Under the pieces are notes generated by a model that saw only the letters and a list, made by a program, of their open reading frames with translations, was not told the origin of the DNA and did no database searches. This document shows positions 59,465-64,000 of a stretch of DNA of 64,000 nt, in pieces. The stretch is from Ashinkailepas kermadecensis (taxonomy: Eukaryota > Arthropoda > Thecostraca > Neolepadidae): NCBI GenBank assembly GCA_034440615.1, contig JAOTOM010003844.1:1-64000 (forward strand). Reading direction: 5' to 3'. Both the position numbers and the translations under genes were made by a program. Position 1 is the first letter of the stretch, and every line of letters starts with the position of its first letter.

Positions 59465-62400
59465 TTACAGCTGCTGCACAAATCGCAGGCACTGCTGGGG
59501 CGTCTTTACGCCATCATCAATCCCCAGCACGAATCGCTGTACGTAGTGCAGCACGGACTTGACCCTTTTGTTGAATGACATGTTGAGCAGACTGTAAGAG
59601 AGCACTAGAGCCACAACGATATCGACGGGTGAACGACATTTGACTATCGTCACCCCTCCCGCCACAACGTCTTCTCCACTTATGACGGGGTGGACCCCTC
59701 CCGATCTCCGCCCATGAGGTCCTCTTCGTTCACGCCGAGCTGTTTCGCGAACTGTCTCCAGACTTGGTCTGCAAAGACCATCCAATGGTTACCACGGAAA
59801 ACTTCGGACATTTTGCTGTTTACAGAAGGCTATTTCCCTTTGACGCGGAAACCCAGCCATTTCCTGAGTTAACCCTCGCACGGCCGGGGTAGATACCTAC
59901 CCCCCCCCCCCCCCCCCCCCGGTGACGTTTCGTTCCATAGCCAAACAAACGGTTCGCACTAGAGCTCTGAAATTTACAGTACCTTATGTCACATCAATTT
60001 GGCACATACTCCGAAATTTTCAGGTCAAGGTCATCTCAGGTCAGTGACCTACAACGCTTTTACTGGCAGCATGTCTGACCAAACTGCGCAAAATATCACA
60101 TATTGTGACAGACATAGATGCACGGTCGACTAACAGATTGCATATCGTTGTCTCAATAACCTTTGTACACTATGACCCATACCTGACCATTATGGCCCTA
60201 ACAAGGTTATCATAGGTCACCGACCAACTTCGCCTGAAAATTGACTGATCTTTGAAATCACATGACAATTCTCTCGCAGAAGCTCTAAAATGCTTAGTAC
60301 CATGCTTTGTATATACCTTTGGTGCGGCGAATATCAGGCTCAGGTCATCCTAGGTCAGTGACCTATACAGTTATTACCGATAGCATGTGTGACCAAGCTG
60401 CGCGAAAAATCAAAACTAATGGTGGCACCGGATTTTTGTCTAGTTTATCAAATTTGGAACCGTGACCTCAGGTCATCATAGGTCAAGGACTAAACTAATC
60501 TAAAATTCAGTTTTGGCCATGCAGTGGAATAATAATTGCGCACCATAGTTCTGCAAGGCTGCTTGCGCTACAAAACTTTTTGTTCGACCTGATATGACCT
60601 CCAAGTGACCTCGGATCGAAAAAAGCATTGAACCATTTCCTTCTTAGAATCAACCAATCTATCTGATGCCGTTTTCCGCATCTCGCTATCATGCTCCAAT
60701 CCGACGATAGCGTGGTGAAGGTACTTCCCCAGGCCGGGCGAAGTTGGCGCGGAGCACCAGCCGTGCGAGGGTTAAGGATGGTTAACGGCCCATTATACGG
60801 CAGTGTCGGCACATCTTTTGAAGTGCGAATCAATTTTCAGATTGTGCTATGTCAATGAAGTGTCGGAACAATCAGGTTAGTACACCTGGCATGACAACCT
60901 TTATCGCGTAACATTGCGATCTTTATTGATATTGACCCAAAATTTGTCACCGCACTATCATACGTTATTAAAAAAATGCAAGTACGGTCGTAATTCACGC
61001 TTATCGGGAATAAAGCTTCGATGAATGCGTATTTTCAATATATTATCTTCCCCCCACCCGTTAAGTGATAGGCGTATGCAATACTCAAAACATTGCCGGG
61101 CTAGCCGTCGCCGGAGCCTGGGAATACCTCACACAATCAGCGATCCCTGTATATCTCCTCAAAAATTCGCGAGAGGACGTCTGCGTGACTATTTACATCG
61201 CTGCCATTTGGCTATGGTTAGCTAAACGATTAGAATGACGACAAGGTATACGAAAAATCACAAGTTAGCCCATGATTTATACACAAGATGCTTTCAAGAG
61301 TGCTATGCACTTGCACGGCACTTGCAGTGGAAAAAAGTTGCTGATTAGCGGGGACAATACCTGCTGGACTGTTGGGCTTCATAGACAGCTCATTCATCTT
61401 CTCATCCATCAACTTCACAGCTGTCTTGAAGTATTCCGGTCCGTCAGACATTCGGTCCAGCTCATCCTGAAACTAAACACAGTTGCGCTGAATTCCGCTG
61501 TTCTTGTGATCTTTAGCAACGACGATGTTTTACAAAGATGTTGGGACCGCTAGGGCAAGAAGTATGTACTTGAGTCCCGGCCATTGACCACGTCTTGCAC
61601 AGGAAACTAAACACAGCATAGTTCATGTTCTATGTCGCGGCTCCAATTCGCAGGTCAGGGTGAACGCAACGTCATTGGAACAAAAAAGGAACTTTACCAC
61701 CGTTTTCTGCTAAGCTTCGTCTGGAATTGCATGCGAAATTCAAGGCCACTACAGGCCGAATCGGAACAGTAAACATGCAGAGATTTCGGCAATGCAGTTG
61801 CGACCATGTGTTTAGACCGAAGGCTGAAACTAACCAATTTCGTCTGGCGATGGATGCTTCGCGTCAGTTTCCAGAACACACTACACTAGTAGGCTCCTCA
61901 CTTACGCCTTGTGGAGCGAAGAGAGGTGGGAAGTCGCGGGCGATGTCCTCCACCGTGGCCCCCTCCACCACGATCGCATATCGTCGACCAGCAAACGTCT
62001 CGTCCATCAGCCTCTTGCAATCAGCGGCATCCGCTGCTTGCAGTTCGTTGACCTTGATCTGCAACTCCACGCTGCCCATGCTGCAGGACGGCTGGTAGTT
62101 TTGCAATCCAGCTACTTGTCGGCGCTTGCTTATCGGCCCGGTATTTGCAGGATCACCAGACGGCGAGCGAGCACGCTTCCGTTGTGCCGCCCGTTTGTTG
62201 CGAAATTTAACAAGCAGCATACGCTTCAGCAGGGCCTGGAATTGTGACCCGGCAGTATTTGGATTGTGTGCCAGAGCTGTGAAACAAGCACAAACTTAAA
62301 AGGTTGTTCGGCATTTCGTATATGACATAATTTGCGGTTGTTGCTACAGTCTACTAGACGCGCATGTAAATGTTAGAATGGCTTTCGAATAGTGTCAGCA

Positions 62401-63655
62401 ACTTAGTCAAGTCGGTCAGATCAAGTCATTAACAATTTGAGAGTTCGTACTAAACACTATTACTTTGCGCTCCTTGGTTACACGCACTCACTCAACTCAA
62501 GCCTTGACTTTTGAAAAGGTGAAAGACGTATACTGCACTAACACAAAATTAATAATGCGACTGCCGGTATACTTGTCATTTTGTCATCAATGCAATGCGA
62601 ACTTTATCAACCTGCTTTTATGACAATGTGACAGCAAATAGCAAAGGGATTCGAAGCCACAGGGTTGGAAAGGCGCAATGGTTGCATTTAACCACGTAAC
62701 ACAATATTTCAGAGGGGAGCCCGGCCTTCTTTTGCAAACAACTCATAAAGGAGTACAAATTATGCAAGGTATGCATAGAAATAAGTCTGATTTGACAGGA
62801 ATAGGAATGAAACGAAAGTAGAAAACAAAAAGCAGCCGGAATATAATCGAGATGTCAAACCCAACTTGCCATCGAGTCCACGATTGTCAGGTTACCACGG
62901 ATGCTGGGGAAGACGTCCAGGAGATTCCCCACCATGATGTCATACTGGCTCTTCGTAGGCATGTCACTGTAGGGCGGGACATACCGCGTTAACGCCCACC
63001 AGCCGAGCGGACCACGACCCCGGCCGAAAAAGAGCTTCGCTTGTACTTGAAAGGTCTCCAAGTGACCAAGGAACAGAACTCGGGTACTGTTGGATGATTA
63101 TCATCCCAAGCAATGCGTTGTTTTTAGTCCCGCAACTCTAGCTCAATAAGGGTCCAAATGAAGAGTGGTTTCATTCTGCCTCACCCCTCCCCCCCCCCAT
63201 TTGGGCTACAGGACATTGACCTGCGGTGCGAGTTAGCATTCACGCACTGGGTTCACATTTTCCTTGTTTGATGCAGTACCACATTGCAACCGAGTACATC
63301 ATTTACTCGCAGAGCAATGGATCAAGTCACACGACTATTCTGTCATGCAGGGTCCGCAATTTACACGGAACTATTAATAAAACACAGTTTACGATACGCG
63401 CACATTACTTCAATCACACGCGCACACACCCTTCCCTGCCTCCACACATGTGTGGCTGTGTACTGCAAACAGCATGCAACAGGGAGTTGGCCAAGATAGC
63501 ACAAGAACACCTGGAGAAGCCTTTTCCTTCCAGAAGTCGCGGTAAAGTTGTCAAACAGGTTCTCCATGAGCTGGCTGTAGTGATGCACCTTTAGCTTCGT
63601 GCCGCCACCGCCAGCCTCCAGAGTGGTGCGTAGCTGACGCGCAAGGCAGGCTGGG
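59465..63655 (-). CDS. Unidentified gene, five exons (3' part), one frame break
   Basis: Minus-strand exons: 63511-63655, 62866-63055, 61906-62276, 61361-61466 and 59465-59768. Phases match at every junction, with donors CAG/GTGTTC, CAA/GTTGGG, GGC/GTAAGT and CAG/GTATTG. Segments include LARQLRTTLEAGGGGTKLK, TKSQYDIMVGNLLDVFP, QFQALLKRMLLVKFRNKRAA, a basic KRARSP stretch, YAIVVEGATVEDIARDFPPL and LVLSYSLLNMSF. The order recalls uncharacterised animal proteins sometimes annotated as SAMD3-like and often multicopy; this is a weak inference. The 5' end lies beyond the right edge. In the last exon the frame breaks near 59694 (a GGGG run one base too short), after which HPVISGEDVVAGG continues to TAA. 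Confidence 0.68.
59873..60771. mobile_element. piggyBac-like MITE (899 bp) with TTAA target
   Basis: Ends are CCCTCGCACGGC (59873) and GCCGTGCGAGGG (60760-60771), a perfect 12-bp inverted repeat. TTAA flanks both (59869-59872 and 60772-60775). TTAA and CCC ends are piggyBac hallmarks. Inside, a segment at 60022-60101 is repeated at about 60330-60410, rich in AGGTCA, and there is an 18-C run near 59902. No transposase. It lies in the last intron of the unidentified gene. Confidence 0.85.
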
Positions 63656-63659
63656 CTGA

Positions 63660-64000
63660 GGTAGGACCTGCAAGGTGGATATGCAGTAAAAAGATAACCT
63701 CAGATGCAGATTGGGGACGCCATGAGCTTGATTGGTTTGGGACTGGAAATTGGCCTATACAGAATATGGGTGAAACTGCACGAGTCCACAGAATAACCTA
63801 CAGAGCTGCAAGATGTCTCATAATTTGGCTTCGAAATTGTGATGACGTTTTCGCTAATAAACGACACATATATAGCTGCAAGAAGATGCATGCCTGTGCA
63901 CCTCACTGTCACATATTAAGGGTTCGGTACCGAAAACCGATATTTGAGATGCAAGTTTGTTAACAATAGCATTGGAGCCTCTGAAAACGACCGCGAACTG
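63660..64000. other. Presumed intron of the unidentified gene
   Basis: No exon supplying the one base needed before 63655 was found, so the next 5' exon lies outside the window. Confidence 0.45.

Overview
This is eukaryotic, almost certainly metazoan nuclear DNA: coding sequence is split into short phase-consistent exons with GT/AG borders, and most of the window is tandem repeats and decayed transposons. The gene families (animal haem peroxidase, FANCM, BRI3-like) and the transposon mix (Ty3/gypsy, Penelope, hAT, piggyBac-like, tRNA-type SINEs) fit an arthropod, perhaps a crustacean. That species guess is weak and is inference.

Layout. 0.3-0.56 kb (-): last exon of an animal haem peroxidase. 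1.7-3.8 kb: a GC-rich 104-bp satellite grading into a second array. 3.8-15 kb: intergenic DNA with transposon pieces, including two inverted copies of a 770-bp terminal-inverted-repeat element and a strongly CpG-depleted block (about 11.8-14.85 kb). 15.2-24.9 kb (+): nine exons of a FANCM-type DNA helicase, carrying the first RecA-like domain and the helicase insert. The second RecA domain is not seen. 26.4-34.0 kb (-): one decayed Ty3/gypsy retrotransposon (protease, RT, RNase H, integrase), split by a 2-kb insert, a hAT MITE and minisatellites. 36.05-37.06 kb (+): 5'-truncated Penelope-like element with a GIY-YIG nuclease. 38.0-39.0 kb: a CT/CTCTGT microsatellite. 43.4-47.25 kb (-): a complete two-exon BRI3-like small membrane protein. 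49.1-50.8 kb: 35/50-bp satellite. 56.8-58.5 kb (-): second gypsy remnant (Gag, protease, RT linker), also full of arrays. 59.5-63.7 kb (-): five exons of an unidentified gene with consistent splice phases and a piggyBac-like MITE in one intron.

Main biological points. (1) Several minisatellites are amplified pieces of older functional sequence: gypsy protease, integrase, Gag and RT-linker codons, and one FANCM 5' splice site present ten times in tandem. (2) Four 57-61 bp insertions flanked by 8-13 bp target-site duplications share nearly the same 5' end, a GGGCGC/GCGCCC hairpin and an AAATAAC(C/T)AAC tail; they look like complete ultra-short retroposons. (3) Two transposon families have copies inside and outside the CpG-poor block, and only the copies inside have lost their CpGs, which points to regional methylation-driven decay. 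(4) Conserved exons of three genes carry single-base frame breaks, so either the assembly has indel errors or these genes are decaying.
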